From Ceratopteris richardii (lineage: Eukaryota > Streptophyta > Polypodiopsida > Polypodiales > Pteridaceae), in contig CM035406.1 in assembly GCA_020310875.1 (NCBI GenBank), positions 80,850,355 to 80,914,354 on the forward strand: DNA of 64,000 nucleotides. Reading direction: 5' to 3'. The position numbers were made by a program, and so were the translations under genes. The notes beneath the pieces are model-generated. The model ran no database searches and was not told where the DNA came from. It saw only the letters and a list, made by a program, of their open reading frames with translations. This document shows positions 43,196 through 55,689 of this stretch, piece after piece; within the stretch, counting starts at the first letter, position 1; each line of letters begins with the position of its first letter.

Positions 43196-46100
43196 ATGAA
43201 CCTGAGATCTGGCAGACACTTAGGCAAGGATAGACAAAGCATTAGGTCATCTGAGGCTAGTGTCAACCATACAGCCAAGTCTTGGGCTCAACAACTTAGT
43301 GGTTATCCTTACACACGAAGTTCAGAAACCAGTGACTCAGAAATGTCTTTTAGCATGGAAAGACCCACACGTAGCTCAGGCACTTCCTATTTACAGACAC
43401 CAGAAGGTCCCTATAAGACCCAATTGGAGTATATCAGGACCAACCAATTAGGTGCTTGCATCTATGAGGATGGTCTAAGACGATCAGTGGTTCAACTCAA
43501 AAATCCTGACCAACCCTTTGGACTTGAACACCCAGTGGTCAAGTTCGAAGAGGGTGCTTACATTGATAAGGAAGGAACCATGTATGTGGTTACCAACTTA
43601 CCAGATAGGACAGATGAGTTTGGAAATATCATTCCCGAGAACGAGATAGGAGACCTAGAGCAAGGAGACCTGGGACGAGAACCCAAGACCCCTAGAGGTA
43701 AGTCAATCTTGACCAGAGTGCTCACTCCAGAATGGATTCCTCAAGATAACAAAAGCATAGAACTATTCGTGAATAGAGAAACAGAGGAAGCTTTTTGGAG
43801 ATTTAGGCCAGATCAACCCAGCCCAGTAGTCACCATCTATGAATTCAAGGATCCAGAGACACCAGGGAAAGTTGTCTATCTAGATCACACGTCTCAGAAA
43901 TTATTCTTGGTATCAAATCATGACAGACATGCTTACACTTGGCAAGGTGAATCAATTTTCCCTCCACCAAGATCTAATGTTTCCCAGGGCCTCCAAGGAG
44001 TCGGATCATCCAAGGCTCATGAAACCTAGAGGGAAAGAACTAGAGAGAGACCGGAGGTAAGCTTTGCAGACACTGTGGGTAGAGATAGATCAAGATATGG
44101 AACGGAAAGACCTGAAAGGGAGAGACATAGAGTTCATAGGCATCAAAGAGATGATCATGATTTCCCATTGCCTAGACCACGAGAGCACTCAAGAACCCTT
44201 AGACCCTCTCAGGTGGTTAAGACAATGAAGAACTACTTTGATGGATTTGGAGATCCTTATGATCATGTGGCCGAGTTCAAACAAGTGCTAAGAGCTGAAC
44301 AGGTTGAAGACTTATTCACCCAGTTCGAGGCATTTGGTTTGACTCTTAAGGGTACTGCCTTAGCTTGGTTTCAACCTTTAAACAGTCGCAACTATAGAGA
44401 GATAGGTCAGCTTCTAGAAGAATTCATTGTAGAATTTTGCAAGAGTGGTATCAGGCATAACACATCATCCTTGATCCACAGCTTCAAGCAGACACCCCAA
44501 GAAACAGTGCAACTTGTAGGAAGAAGATTTAGACAGTACTTGGAAAGATGTCCTGTGCCAGAATTACCCACATCAGCCAAACAAGTGGCCTTGTTTCTAG
44601 ATGGCCTATTGAGCACAAAATTAAGGTCTTATGTATACTTGAAAGAGCCTAGATCCATAGAAGAGTGTGTACGGATATGCATTGACATAGAAGACAACTT
44701 GGGAGAGGAGTTAGGACTATCCAAACTCTATAAGGACTCTGATAGTTCTACAAGTCATACCTCTAGAACCTCCACTGAGATAGATGAGATAGTTGAGCAA
44801 GTGGCCAAAAAGCTAGGAGTTCAAAATAGACAAATGCCAAGGGTCACTTCATTGAAGCGATGTTATACATGCGGAGGAGATCACATGGCTAATGTTTGCC
44901 CGCTGACGACTCAACCCCCGGGAACCCTAGTGCTCTGTATTGCACCATTGAGAGAAAACACACAAATCATACGGCTCAAGACTGTCCATACAATAGGCAG
45001 GCTGTCAGACAAAATTATCAGCAACCTTACCAGTAGGGTAGGTATCAGAATCAGTATCAATAGCCACATTATAGGCCACAACAATATCAACCTCAATACC
45101 AGCAGCAATATCAGGCACCATATAGGCCACAGCGAGTCCTAGGAAACCAACCACCAGCTCCTGCCAATGTGATCCCAGTTAAATATACGATGGCGGAGGA
45201 GAACCCTAATAGAGCATTGGTGCCACTAACCCATTGGTCTCAGAAAATGATTCTCACGTTCATGGTTCAGACTACTTCCATGAAGATAGTCCACATGCTT
45301 ATTACATAGAGTCACCTGAGCAAAGTGAGACTTCTCAGTATCAATATGAGGCACCACCTATGGAACAAAATTGGGAGCCAGAATACTCCAATGTCATGTA
45401 TACGAATCCAAATACTAGGCCCCAAGCGAGACAAGTAAGACCACAAGCCCCTAGAGGACCATGTTTTAGATGTCAGGGTGACCATTTCATTCATGAATGT
45501 CCCCACCAACCTGCTCTAGGACAAGGACAAAACATCACAATACAAGGCTTCTGCCTTGAGTGTGGCAAGGAACATCTCCCGAGAGAGTGTCCCAGAAACC
45601 CCTCTAGTGCACCCAAGGTTACACCCATCAATGTGGTAGGCTTAGTGGCCGAGTCAAGTTCAAGTAGTAGTAATGTGTCTCCTGTACATGCAGTTACTAG
45701 GGCACAAGCATTAAAACAAGATAAAACAGCTGAGCAGCCGGCGTCAAGTGAGTCAGGAGAACCTAGCAAGAGAAAACCAAGAACATGGAAGGATACCAGA
45801 GAGAAGGCTAATCGTAAGTGGAACAAAAAGCTATCCGAGCTAGAAGAAAGCCTAAGGGATACCAAAACAAAAATAGAAGACATTGCATCTCAAAGCCCCT
45901 CACATGCTGAAGCTCCATCCGCTCCGCTTCATCCCACCCCACCACCCACTGTAAATAACCCACATTTAGGGTCTGTTCTTGCAGATGCAACCCCAGAAGG
46001 CTTGGACATGATGTTCAAGGCCTACCAGGCTCGACTTCAAGAAGGGCCAATAGCTGCAAACCTAGACAAGAGTTACCCTAGAGCGGATTTAGAGATTTGA
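43196..46100 (+). pseudogene. gag region of element B
   Basis: Starts MNLRSGRHLGKDRQS as in A and C. The variable N-terminal part closely follows C (ASVNHTA-SWAQQLS; YKTQLEYIRTN; EGAYIDKEGTMYVVT). The capsid (RPSQVVKTMKNYFDGFGDPYD to DIEDNLGEEL) lies at about 44205-44715. The first knuckle CYTCGGDHMANVC is near 44864, then a P/Q/Y-rich linker and two further knuckles near 45465 and 45550. The region is broken about four times. Confidence 0.88.
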
Positions 46101-46879
46101 ACGGATGAAAATGTGCATGAAAATGGTAGAACAAGCTCAAGCTATACTTGAGACTAATCAAAAGTTCAATCAGACAAACTCTGTCAAACTAGATTTGCAT
46201 TTCCAAGGCTTACTAGAAAGATTAGAGCAGTTGGTAAAAAAACCACAAGTTTCTTTACCTCCGCAGGCTGAACCAGTAATTGAAAGAGGAAGCTCACCAC
46301 CAATGGGAGCTTATGTTCCTAATTCCATGGATGCTGGAATACCTCCTTCAATTCAACAGTACTCTCAAGAGTTCTTGCGGGAAATACAAGAAGAGAAATG
46401 GGCCAAGGAGAAGGGTAATTCCCCTCCTATTCCTGAGATTGATGATCTTCATGATCAATTTCCCCAAGACATTCCAGCTATTTACGGAGATGAAGCAGAA
46501 CAACAAGAAGACGAAAGACTAGATTTTGAATCTAATACCTTAGAAGAACTGCCTCAATTTCCAGGCCCATGGGAATCTGAATCTCTTCAGATCAGAGCTC
46601 CCACAATACTGGTCAGACATGAGGACTCAGTGGTCCCAAGGAACACTGATGTCGTGAAGAACACTAAGGTTCAGTGTCATCTCATTGTGGAAGAGCTGCT
46701 CAAAGCAAAACCTGAGCTCTGGAATCATGTGAAGGATCAGGTTCCAGAACTTGAATCCAATATGCCAAAAGTAGGCTCTAAGCAAAAAGTTCCAGAGATA
46801 CCCCTTGACAAGATAGGAGACATGAGCAAAGGTGAAGAAGGTAACACTTATCTTCCGATCACCTATCAAGGTTACACAA
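46101..46879 (+). pseudogene. gag-protease linker of element B
   Basis: Aligns with the C linker: YVPNSM near 46315, FPQDIPAIYGDEAE and LDFESNTLEELPQFPGPWE near 46460-46570, VPRNTDVVKNTKVQ, and PLDKIGDMSKGEEGNTYLPITYQGYT just before the insertion. Open reading from here into the C LTR is accidental. Confidence 0.8.
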
Positions 46880-47564
46880 TGTTGGTAGCAGTCAGGGAAC
46901 AGAAGGAGCTACAAGACGAAGAGAGTCAGAGCGAAGGGACAGCACAAGCAGACACGGCAGTCAAAGAAGATCTGGCAAATAGGCCAATAATTTTCCTCAT
47001 GAAGAAGCAAGTATGAGCATTCACGCAAATCTAGCACTTAGGCAACCTTTTAACTTTTCAAAAACCTTTACACCGATTAAAAGTGATTTTCATCACTTAA
47101 CACCATTGTAAATACCATTTCATATTTTTGTAGCTCCATTTTGTGCAAGCCAAGGAGTCCTTGAGCTTGAGGAGCATTAGAAGTATCTACCTTCCAATTT
47201 TCGTAATTTTTGGATCTCGTTTGAGCCCTCAAATAAGCCCTGGAACCTAATTTTTAACTAGGCCGGACACTAGGTCTGAACAGGGCCAAAGCTAGTCAAA
47301 AACTATAAAAGGAGCTAGAGAGCTCATTTTTGGGGTTGGATTGTAATTGAAACAAACTTGTAAGAGCATTTTGAAAGTAATCTAAAGAACTCCATTGATG
47401 CTCCCTCTTTGTCTTACTGTGTGTGCGCGTGTGTGTGTATGTGTGTGCATGCTAGTGTGCTTCTCACTCACACACTTGTGCCACCACTTGCTCGAGGTCT
47501 TCATACCATCCTCACGTCTTCCCGGATTGACATTAAAGGAGGTGCTACTCATCATTGAGCTACA
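46880..47564 (+). repeat. 5' LTR of element C
   Basis: 685 bp, TGTTGGTAGCAG...TTGAGCTACA. It carries CTATAAAA at 47303-47310 and, about 120 bp downstream, a 31-bp alternating GT block identical to that in B. Confidence 0.96.
47303..47310 (+). promoter_or_regulatory. TATA box in C 5' LTR
   Basis: CTATAAAA in the same context as in B. The copy in the 3' LTR is at 63642-63649. Confidence 0.65.
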
Positions 47565-47572
47565 CCAAATTT

Positions 47573-47589
47573 TGGCGCCGTTGCCGGGG
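47573..47589 (+). other. primer-binding site, tRNA-Asp (C)
   Basis: TGGCGCCGTTGCCGGGG, a perfect complement of the plant tRNA-Asp 3' end, eight bases inside the LTR. Confidence 0.9.
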
Positions 47590-49480
47590 ACCGAGCTTTG
47601 AGGACGAGCGTGTGATGGTAAGACGTAGAGTTGACGCGTTGGAGTTGTAGGTAATTTCTTTATTTTTCCTATTTTTCTCTTTCTTACCTCACCACCATCA
47701 TCACCATCATCATCATCACCATCTTCCACCTCCATCTCCATCATCGCGGAAATTTCAGTTTTTTGACTATATCCCCATCTCCACCTCATTTCCCTCATTT
47801 CACTTGTGAGAGAGAGCGAGAGAGCGAAATTGCGTGTGCTGTTTTTGCATGTTTCTTGAGCTATCTTGCAGGTACAGGTCACATCATCGTCCCTAGCACT
47901 CTGCGCAGGTACGAATTTCGAAGTAACTGTCTGTGTGTCGCCGACCTCTGTCAATCGCGACTGACAGAAAAAACGCTCAAATCATCAAACAAAGTGCAAA
48001 ACCATGATCTACAGGCCTAGAGCTTCCCAAAAATGTGCTTAGAATTTTGAAACTCCTCAGATTTCTGTCAATCGTGATCGCTCTGTCAATCGCGATCGAC
48101 AAACCACGACGGACAGATCTGTCAATCGCGATCGACACGTCAATCGCGATTGACAGCCCACGACGGCTCTGTCAATCGCGACCGACAGAGTCAACGACCG
48201 ATTGACCACGACCGACTGACCATCCGCGTGACACGTGTCAATCGCGATCGACTCATCAATCGCGACCGACACAGTCAACGACTATTTGACCACGATCGAC
48301 AGACCACGACGGTTCTGTCAATCGCGACCGACACAGTCAACGACTGTTTGACCACGATCGACAGACCCTCGCGACCGACCTGTCAATCGCGATCGACCCA
48401 TCAATTGCGACCGACAGAGTCAACGACCCTTTGACCACGACTGATTGACTTTTCGTAACCCCTGTCAATCGCGACTGACAGCCACGACGGACCTGTCAAT
48501 CGCGATCGACACGTCGATCGCGACTGACCTGTCAATCGCGACCGACAGACTTTGCGAACACGTTAGAAGGGCAATTTAGGTCAAATTTTTAAGGTAAAAA
48601 TAGTGGTTTACATTTTGGCCAAGTGTGGGACAAACACAAGGGTGTAGCATTGCATTACGAGGACACGACCCAAGTAACTCTGGAATTCCTGTTTGCCTGA
48701 TAACGTAGCTCAATCCTGTTTTAGCCCCAAAACCCTGAACCGGCATAACTTTCTCATACGAAATCCGTTTGCCGTGATTTTTGTTTTGTTGGAAAGCTCA
48801 CAGGGAGTACAACAAAAACATCAACTGGTTATAGTTAAATTAAGATCAGGAATATTTGATAGGGTATTTTGAAGTTGACCATACCCAGGGGGAACAAAAA
48901 TTCAGGGATCTCTAGAGTTGTGTCCAAAAGGTCATAGTGTAAATTGGTGAAGTGTTGCATGAATGAAAGTGATTGGTTCTGTCTTTTGAATTTAAGTCTT
49001 GAGCTAACAGTGGGCCTTTTACATGTCCTTTTAGAGAAGCAAAAGGTACGCAAGGCAAGAGTAAGTGCAAGCTTGGGAACGCGCGTCCTGGGCACATCTG
49101 GGCAACACCACAAGGAAAGGAACTCAAGGTTGGAAAATCCGCAACACTCTCTGTCAATTCTTAGTTTAGGCTAAGTGCGGATAGTGTTAGAAGTAATTCC
49201 AGGGAACGACAGGCACGAGCTAAGTCAAAGACTATCTAAGAAAATCAAGTGCAAGTTAAGGGATAACCTGTGTGTGTGCGAACGTCAATCTTAAAAGGGA
49301 AAGAACCTAACGTGAAACGACCAAACTAAAGTGCGAAATTAAACTCAAGTATTCCTGACGACGTGATATCAGACAAGAGTCTAAACACGATAATCAACAT
49401 AAAAAGAATCAAGTGACCGATACAAAAGGACTCAGAAACGTGGTAGTACCTGGGAAAAATTGGGTTAATCAGTTAGGCAT
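47590..49480 (+). other. leader of element C
   Basis: About 1.9 kb without coding motif. It contains a CATCA microsatellite (47690-47725), a GA-rich step near 47805, the TCAATCGCGATCGAC array (listed separately), the block shared with B (about 48720-48860), and a purine-rich final 500 bp before the gag ATG. Confidence 0.7.
48058..48560 (+). repeat. leader array of TCAATCGCGATCGAC motifs (C)
   Basis: About 500 bp in which CTGTCAATCGCGA(T/C)CGAC recurs roughly a dozen times, mixed with CCACGACGG and GTCAACGACC phrases. TCGCGA and CGATCG are self-complementary, so the RNA could fold many ways. Position equals the arrays of A and B, but the repeated word differs. Confidence 0.9.
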
Positions 49481-52400
49481 ATGAACCTTAGATCAGGACG
49501 ACACCTAGTAAGAGAGAGACAAAGCCTTAGGTCTTCAGAGGCTAGTGTCAATCACACTGCAAGGTCTTGGGCCCAGCAGTTGAGCCACCACTCGCATTAC
49601 CCTAGCTCTGATACCAGTGAGTCAGAGATGTCTCAAGGCATGGATAGACCGACAGGTAGTTCAGGTGTGCCTTACTTGTACAGAGTAGAAGGCCCTTACA
49701 AAACACAGTTGGAGTACCTGAGGACCAACCGATTAGGTGCTAGCATCTATGAGGACGGCCTAGGAAGATCCGTGGTACAGATCAAGAATCCTGATCAATC
49801 CATAGGACTAGAGCACCCAGCCGTCAAGTTTGAAAATGGTGCATACCTGGACAAAGAAGGAACCATATACGTAGTCACCAGTCACCCAGATAGGACAGAT
49901 GAATTTGGGAATGTAATCTCAGAAGCAGACTTAGGGGACTTAGAGCAAGGAAACATGGGTGCGGAACCTAGAACCCCCCGAGGCAAATCTGTTCTCACTA
50001 GGATTATCACACCTGAGTGGATTCCCCAAGACAACAAGAGCATAGAGTTGCTCCTCAATCGAGAAACTGACGAAGCCTTTTGGAGGTATAAATCTAATCA
50101 GCCAACTGATATAGGAAATATCATGATCTACGAGTTTAAGGATCCTGATAGCCCAGGCAGAGTGACCTACCTAGATCACGCTTCAGAACGGATTTTTGTG
50201 GTGACAGAAAATGATAGGCATGCTTACACTTGGAAGGGCGAATTCATTTTTCCCCAACCAAGATCAAATGTATCCTATGGTCACCCTGGGGCTGGAACAT
50301 CCCAAGCTCATGGAATGCAAAGAGACAGAAGTAGAGATAGACCAGAAGTAAGCTTTGCCAACCCAGTGGGCAGAGAAAGAACGAGGACAGAGACGAATAG
50401 GGTAGAACCTGAGATGCTTAGAGCTCACAGGAACCAAAGAAATGTAGATGGATTCCCTCTGCCGAGGCCTAGAGAGCACACAAGAACTTTGAGACCCACC
50501 CAGCTAGTTAAGTCCATGAAGAATTACTTTGACAGCACAGGAGATCCCTATGATCATGTGGCGGAGTTCAAGCAAGTCTTGAGAGCTGAACAAGTGGAGG
50601 ATCTGTTCACACAGTACAATGCCTTCGGTCTAACCCTTAGGAACACAGCACTTATATGGTTTCAGCCATTGGATGAGCGATAGTTCAGGAGCATAGACCA
50701 ACTCCTAGAGGCTTTCATTGTAGAGTTCTCTAAGAGCGGCATAAGACACAATACCTCCTCATTGATTCACAGCTTCAAACAGACCCCCCAAGAGACTGTC
50801 AGATTGGCTGGAAGAAGATTTAGACAATATCTTGAAAGGTGCCCTGTTTCGGAGCTACCCACATCTGCTAAACAAGTAGCCTTATTCCTTGATGGATTGC
50901 TGAGTACGAAATTGAGATCCTATGTGTATCTGAAGGACCCTAGGAATATAGAAGAGTGTGTACGCATGTGCATTGACATTGAAGATAACCTAGGGGAAGA
51001 ACTAGAGCTTTCCAAAATCTACAAAGATTCAGATAGTGCTTCTAGTCACTCTTCCACGCAATCCACATCAATTGAGGAACTCGCAGAGAAAGTGGCACAA
51101 AAACTAGGCGTCTCTAGCAAACAAATTCCGAGGTTTGCCCCTGTGAAAAGATGCTATACATGTGGTGGCGACCACATGGCGAACGTCTGTCCCATTATGG
51201 CTCAACCCCAAGTTAATCCTAGTAGCCAGTACTGCACCATAGAATGGAAGTACACCAATCACACTGCGCAAGATTGCCCATACAACAGGCAGGCGGTTAG
51301 GCAACCCTACCCTCAGCCATACCCTCAACAGGGAAGATACCAGAACCAGTACCCTCCACAGCCATACTGCAGGCCACAGCAACCCTATCAGCAACCATAC
51401 CAAAACCAACAACGACCTCAGCCTGTGTTAGCACAACAACCCCCAGCTCCAGCTAATGTGATTCCGGTAAAGTATACGGCTGCAGAAGAGAACCTGAATA
51501 GAGCCTTAGTCCCAGTAACATCCTTGCTTTCTGAAAATGACCCCAGTGACCATAGTTTTGATTCTACACATGGTGATAGTCCCCAGGCGTACTACATGCA
51601 GTCTCCAAAACATGGTGAGTCCTATTACAGCGAAGAGCCAAATGAACCTAGTTGGGAGTCAGATTATACAAACATCATGTATGCAAACCCCAACCCTAGG
51701 CCTCAACCTAGGCAAGTAAGACCTCCATTCCCGAGAGGACCGTGTTACAGATGCCAAGGAGATCACCTCATTCGTGATTGCCCCTTACCTCCACCTACAC
51801 AACCCCAGTCAGTGACGATCCAAGGCTTTTGCCAAGATTGTGGAAAAGAGCATCTCTTACGAGATTGCCCTAAGAACCCTAATAATATGCCAAAAATCAC
51901 TCCTATCAACGTTATTGGGTTAGTGGTAGATTCCACAGGAAGTGTCACTTCCACTGCTCCCGTACAGGTAGTCACTAGAGCTCAAGCATTGCAACAGAAT
52001 CAAGGGGTAAACCAGGATAAGAACTCAGAGGCTAGTGAAACCGAGAGCGTAACAAAGAAAAGGACTAGAGCGTGGAAAGATAGTCGGGAAAGAATGAAAA
52101 GACAATGGGCTAAAAAGATGAGTGAACTTGAGGAAAGCATAAGAGAAACCAAAGCTAGGATAACTGAAATCACCTCTCAAACCCCCTCTCACACTATCCC
52201 AGCACCACCACTCCCATCGCCATCCGACCCGCCACCTTCCAACCCATGTCATACGATTCCACCACCCCCTAGAGTAGGATCAGTATTAGCTGATCCCATT
52301 CCGGAAGACATAGACATGATGCTTAAAGCATATCAGGCCAGAATTCAAGAAGGGCCAAATGTCACAGATCATGACAAGTGTTACCCTAGAGCTTACCTAG

Positions 52401-52600
52401 AGATAGAACGAACCAAGCTTTGCGCGAAAATGGTTGCATTGGCTCAGACTATGTTTGAAGCCAGTCGCCTTTTCAATTACTCGGGCTCAGCCAGGACGCA
52501 ATTACACTTGGATGGACTTCTAGAGAAATTAGAGGGAATAATCGCTAGATCTGCCAAGGAAGAAAAAAATCAAGGAAGGGAGAATGTAAGTAAAATCATG
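49481..52600 (+). pseudogene. gag region of element C
   Basis: Starts MNLRSGRHLVRERQS. The variable N-terminal region matches B; the capsid (RPTQLVKSMKNYFDS to DIEDNLGEELELSK) lies at about 50486-51010. RNA-binding motifs: CYTCGGDHMANVC at about 51152-51190, atypical C-x8-H-x4-C at about 51232-51276, CYRCQGDHLIRDC at about 51743-51781, CQDCGKEHLLRDC at about 51830-51868. Linkers are P/Q/Y-rich. A coiled K/R/E stretch and RVGSVLADPIPEDIDMMLKAYQ follow. Broken about once within gag. Confidence 0.9.
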
Positions 52601-53500
52601 ACCCATTCCCCACCGGAAGCTTATGTGCCAAATTCCATGGAACCAGACAATTCCCCCTCCCTAGAACGAATAGAGAGGTTAGTGGCACAATCAGAAAAGG
52701 AACCTGCCCCTCAAAGAAAGGAAAGAGCAAGAGAACGGATAAGCAAGCCTCTTCAGGAAGCCCATGCGCCTCCTCAAGAAGCTTATCTTCCCCCCCAAAA
52801 GGCACAAAAGCCTCCCTCGAAAGCTTGTGTACCTCCACAGGTTGCCTACACTCCTTCTCAGGGAGCGTATGAGCCTGTTCGGAAAAGTAATAGAATAAGT
52901 AACCCTCCCCAGGAAGCTTGTGCTCCAGCCATCTATGAGAACAAGGAGAGAGCCAACGATAGGATAAGCCCTCCTTCCCAGGTTGCTTATGCGCCTAATT
53001 CTACGGAGCCAGACACTTCTTCTTCTATGAATCGGTTTGCACCAGACTTCCTACGAGAGATTCAAGAAGACAAATGGGATAACGAAAGTGAAGTCGCCCC
53101 TCCCTTTGAACTTGTGGATGATGCACACGACCAATTCCCACAAGACATCCCATCTATTTACGGGGAGCATGAGAGTACTCAATCTCACGAGAGATTGGAC
53201 TTTGAATCTAATTCCATACAAGAGTTACCCCACTTCACAGGCCCATGGGAAGCAAAGTCCACGTGTATGAGAGCACCCACAGTCATGGTGAGGAACGACG
53301 ACTCAGTCATACCAAGGAACACGGAGGTAGTAACGAACACCAAGGTGCAACGCGATCTCACTTTGGAAGAACTGCCTGAGGATAGACCAAACGCGCGGAA
53401 ATATGTAGCCAGTCAAGTAACTGAAGTTGCAAAACCTCGTTCCCGGGTAGGATCCCATAGGACAGTGCCAGAAATTCCCTTGGACAAAATAGGAGATATG
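52601..53500 (+). CDS. gag-protease linker of C with PPQEAY repeats
   Basis: A proline-rich stretch carries a short repeated motif (PPQEAYLPPQKAQKPPSKA and variants such as PSQVAYAP, PPQEACAP) about eight times between 52590 and 53000, bracketed by two AYVPNSMEPD/AYAPNSTEPD copies. B has only one such copy, so the motif expanded in C. Then come FPQDIPSIYG and the HFTGPWEAKS segment shared with B, leading to the protease. Confidence 0.75.
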
Positions 53501-53509
53501 TGTGAAGGT

Positions 53510-53870
53510 GAAGAAGGGAACACCTATCTTCCCATCACCTATCAGGAGTACACCACCAAGGCAATTTTGGACTCAGGTGCAGGAGTTGCAATTGCCACTA
53601 CTTCCCTTTGGAAGCGTTGGGGCAAGCCAGCACTCAGGCCAACGAGAATGAAATTGCAAATGGCCGATGGTCACATAGAGAGACCCCTAGGATTGCTAGA
53701 AGGAATAACTCTCACCACTTGTGGTGTCGAGTTTGAGCATACATTTGCCATATGTGACTTCAGCAAAAATCATGCCTATGAGATGATTTTGGGAAGACCA
53801 TTTATGCGACAGTTGCAAGTGGTACAGGATTGGGGAACCAACTCCTTGTATTTGCAACACTTAGGTGTTA
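53510..53870 (+). CDS. first aspartic protease domain (C)
   Basis: TTKAILDSGAGVAIATTSLW with catalytic D at 53570-53572, KLQMADGHIERPLG flap region, YEMILGRPFM closing motif. Canonical Ty3 position upstream of RT. Confidence 0.9.
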
Positions 53871-54829
53871 CAACCAAAGTAAATCTCAAAGATTACTCTC
53901 ATAGAGATGTCCCTCCTATCCAGTGGAATCCCATCCATAGAGCCAAAGATGATACAGAATCAGTGCATTCCATAGGGTCAGGATCCTCATGGATGCATGA
54001 AGACACTCACTTATGGATGTGCAAGGTAGCAGTAGAAGAAGAGAAGAGAGAGAAAGCCAGAGAGGTAGGTGCGAAAGAAACCCATAGATCAGTCCAAGAC
54101 CCAGCCTATGCACCTGTAGTTTTTCCAGACGAAGAATTTGAACCTCACGGTTGGGCAGAAATTTTAGCAACAATGGACGTAGCCATCAATGAAGAACAAT
54201 GGACACCTCACTGTGATGAGGATGGCTATGACATTTCAGTCTTCTCCATAGAGCCAATCATGGGAGAGGCAGTTCTAGAAGAATGCGAACCTAGCCCTGA
54301 TGCATTTGAGGATGCAAGTGACTCCGATCTAGAGTCAATCATTATGGACCCACCATTTGCATCAGATGAAGAATACTTCCATGAAGTAGAATTTCAACCC
54401 CAGAGGCATGGAGAGGTTACAAATGATGTAAGATTAGCAACACATATGACCCCGAAGGAAGAAGGAAAGAAACGAAAGAAGAAAGAAGTCTCACCAGAGG
54501 AGGAAGAATCTTTGTTTGAGGTCCCAGAAAATTTTAAGAAGTATGAGATAGACGACAGGCGAGTCATGATAAGAATGCCTAAACGAGAGGCACAATCAGG
54601 AGAGGCCTATGATAACAAAGAAACCACCAAGAAGATTGTAGTGGCCCTAGAAGAAGGAGAGGAGAGATGCACATACATAGGCCATGACCTAACAGAAGAA
54701 GAAGAGCATGCATTAATCGCCTTGCTAAGAGAATACAGAGATGTATTCGCTTGGAGTTACAAGGATTTGAAAGGTGTTGACCCCGACATATGCTCACACA
54801 CCATCCCCATGACCTCAGATGCTAAACCC

Positions 54830-55560
54830 TCTAAGCAAAAACCCTACACATATAACGATAATTACGCTGCTAAGATCAAAGAAGAGATAGATAGACTGGT
54901 CGAAGCTGGGTTTATCTACGAAATTGAGCACACTGAATGGGTATCCCCCATCGTAGTGGTGCCCAAGAAGAATGGCAAGCTGCGTGTGTGCATTAACTTG
55001 AAAAAGGTTAATGCAGCCACAATTCGAGATAACTATCCGCTTCCCATCACAGAACATCTCTTAGAAAGAGTGGCAGGAAAGGAAGTGTACAGCTTCCTTG
55101 ATGGATTTTCGGGCTACAATCAAGTAGCCATAGCTCCAGAGGATCAGCATAAGACAGCCTTTGCCACAGAATGGGGCATTTTTGCGTTTAGAGTAATGCC
55201 ATTTGGGCTTACCAATGCACCAGCTACCTTCTAGAGGCTGATGTGCCATGTGTTTAAGGAGTTCCTGAGGAAGAATTTAGAAGTCTATGTTGATGATCTT
55301 TGTGCCCATTCCAACATTAGGCAAACCCATATTCCTGAACTCAGACAAATCTTTGACAAATGTAGAGAATATCAAGTCTGCCTGAACCCAGAAAAGTGTG
55401 TTTTCATGGTCAGGCAAGGCAAGATTCTAGGACACATAGTGTCAAAGAATGGCATATCCACTGACGAAGAGAAAGTACGAGCTATAGCAGAACTACCTAG
55501 GCCAAAGAATGTCAAGGAAGTACAAGCTTTCATGGGGCATTGTGGTTATTACCGACGATT
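54830..55560 (+). pseudogene. reverse transcriptase domain (C)
   Basis: EWVSPIVVVPKKNGKLRVCI, NYPLPITEHLLERVAG, FLDGFSGYNQVAIAPEDQ, FRVMPFGLTNAPATF, and YVDD at 55286-55297, then LNPEKCVFMVRQGKILGHI and FMGHCGYYRRFI. Very similar to A. Preceded by KYEIDDRRV and YRDVFAWSYKDLKGVDP, the usual lead-in to Ty3 RT. This copy is broken in the neighbourhood. Confidence 0.92.
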
Positions 55561-55689
55561 TATACACATGTATGCTGTCATTGCAAAGCCCATGTACGGA
55601 CTTCTGACAAACTTTGAGTGGACGGATGATTGTGAGAATTCCTTCCAGGAGCTTAAACGAAGATTATGTTCAGCACCAATCTTGACCAC

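Noticed and set aside
46860-47016. B reading frame continuing into the C LTR as if one protein
   Set aside because: The continuation is only the LTR sequence of the inserted element; the same residues occur at 63215-63355.
48057-48434. Open frames over the TCAATCGCGATCGAC array
   Set aside because: Repeat-driven frames on both strands in the leader, with no start context or domain.
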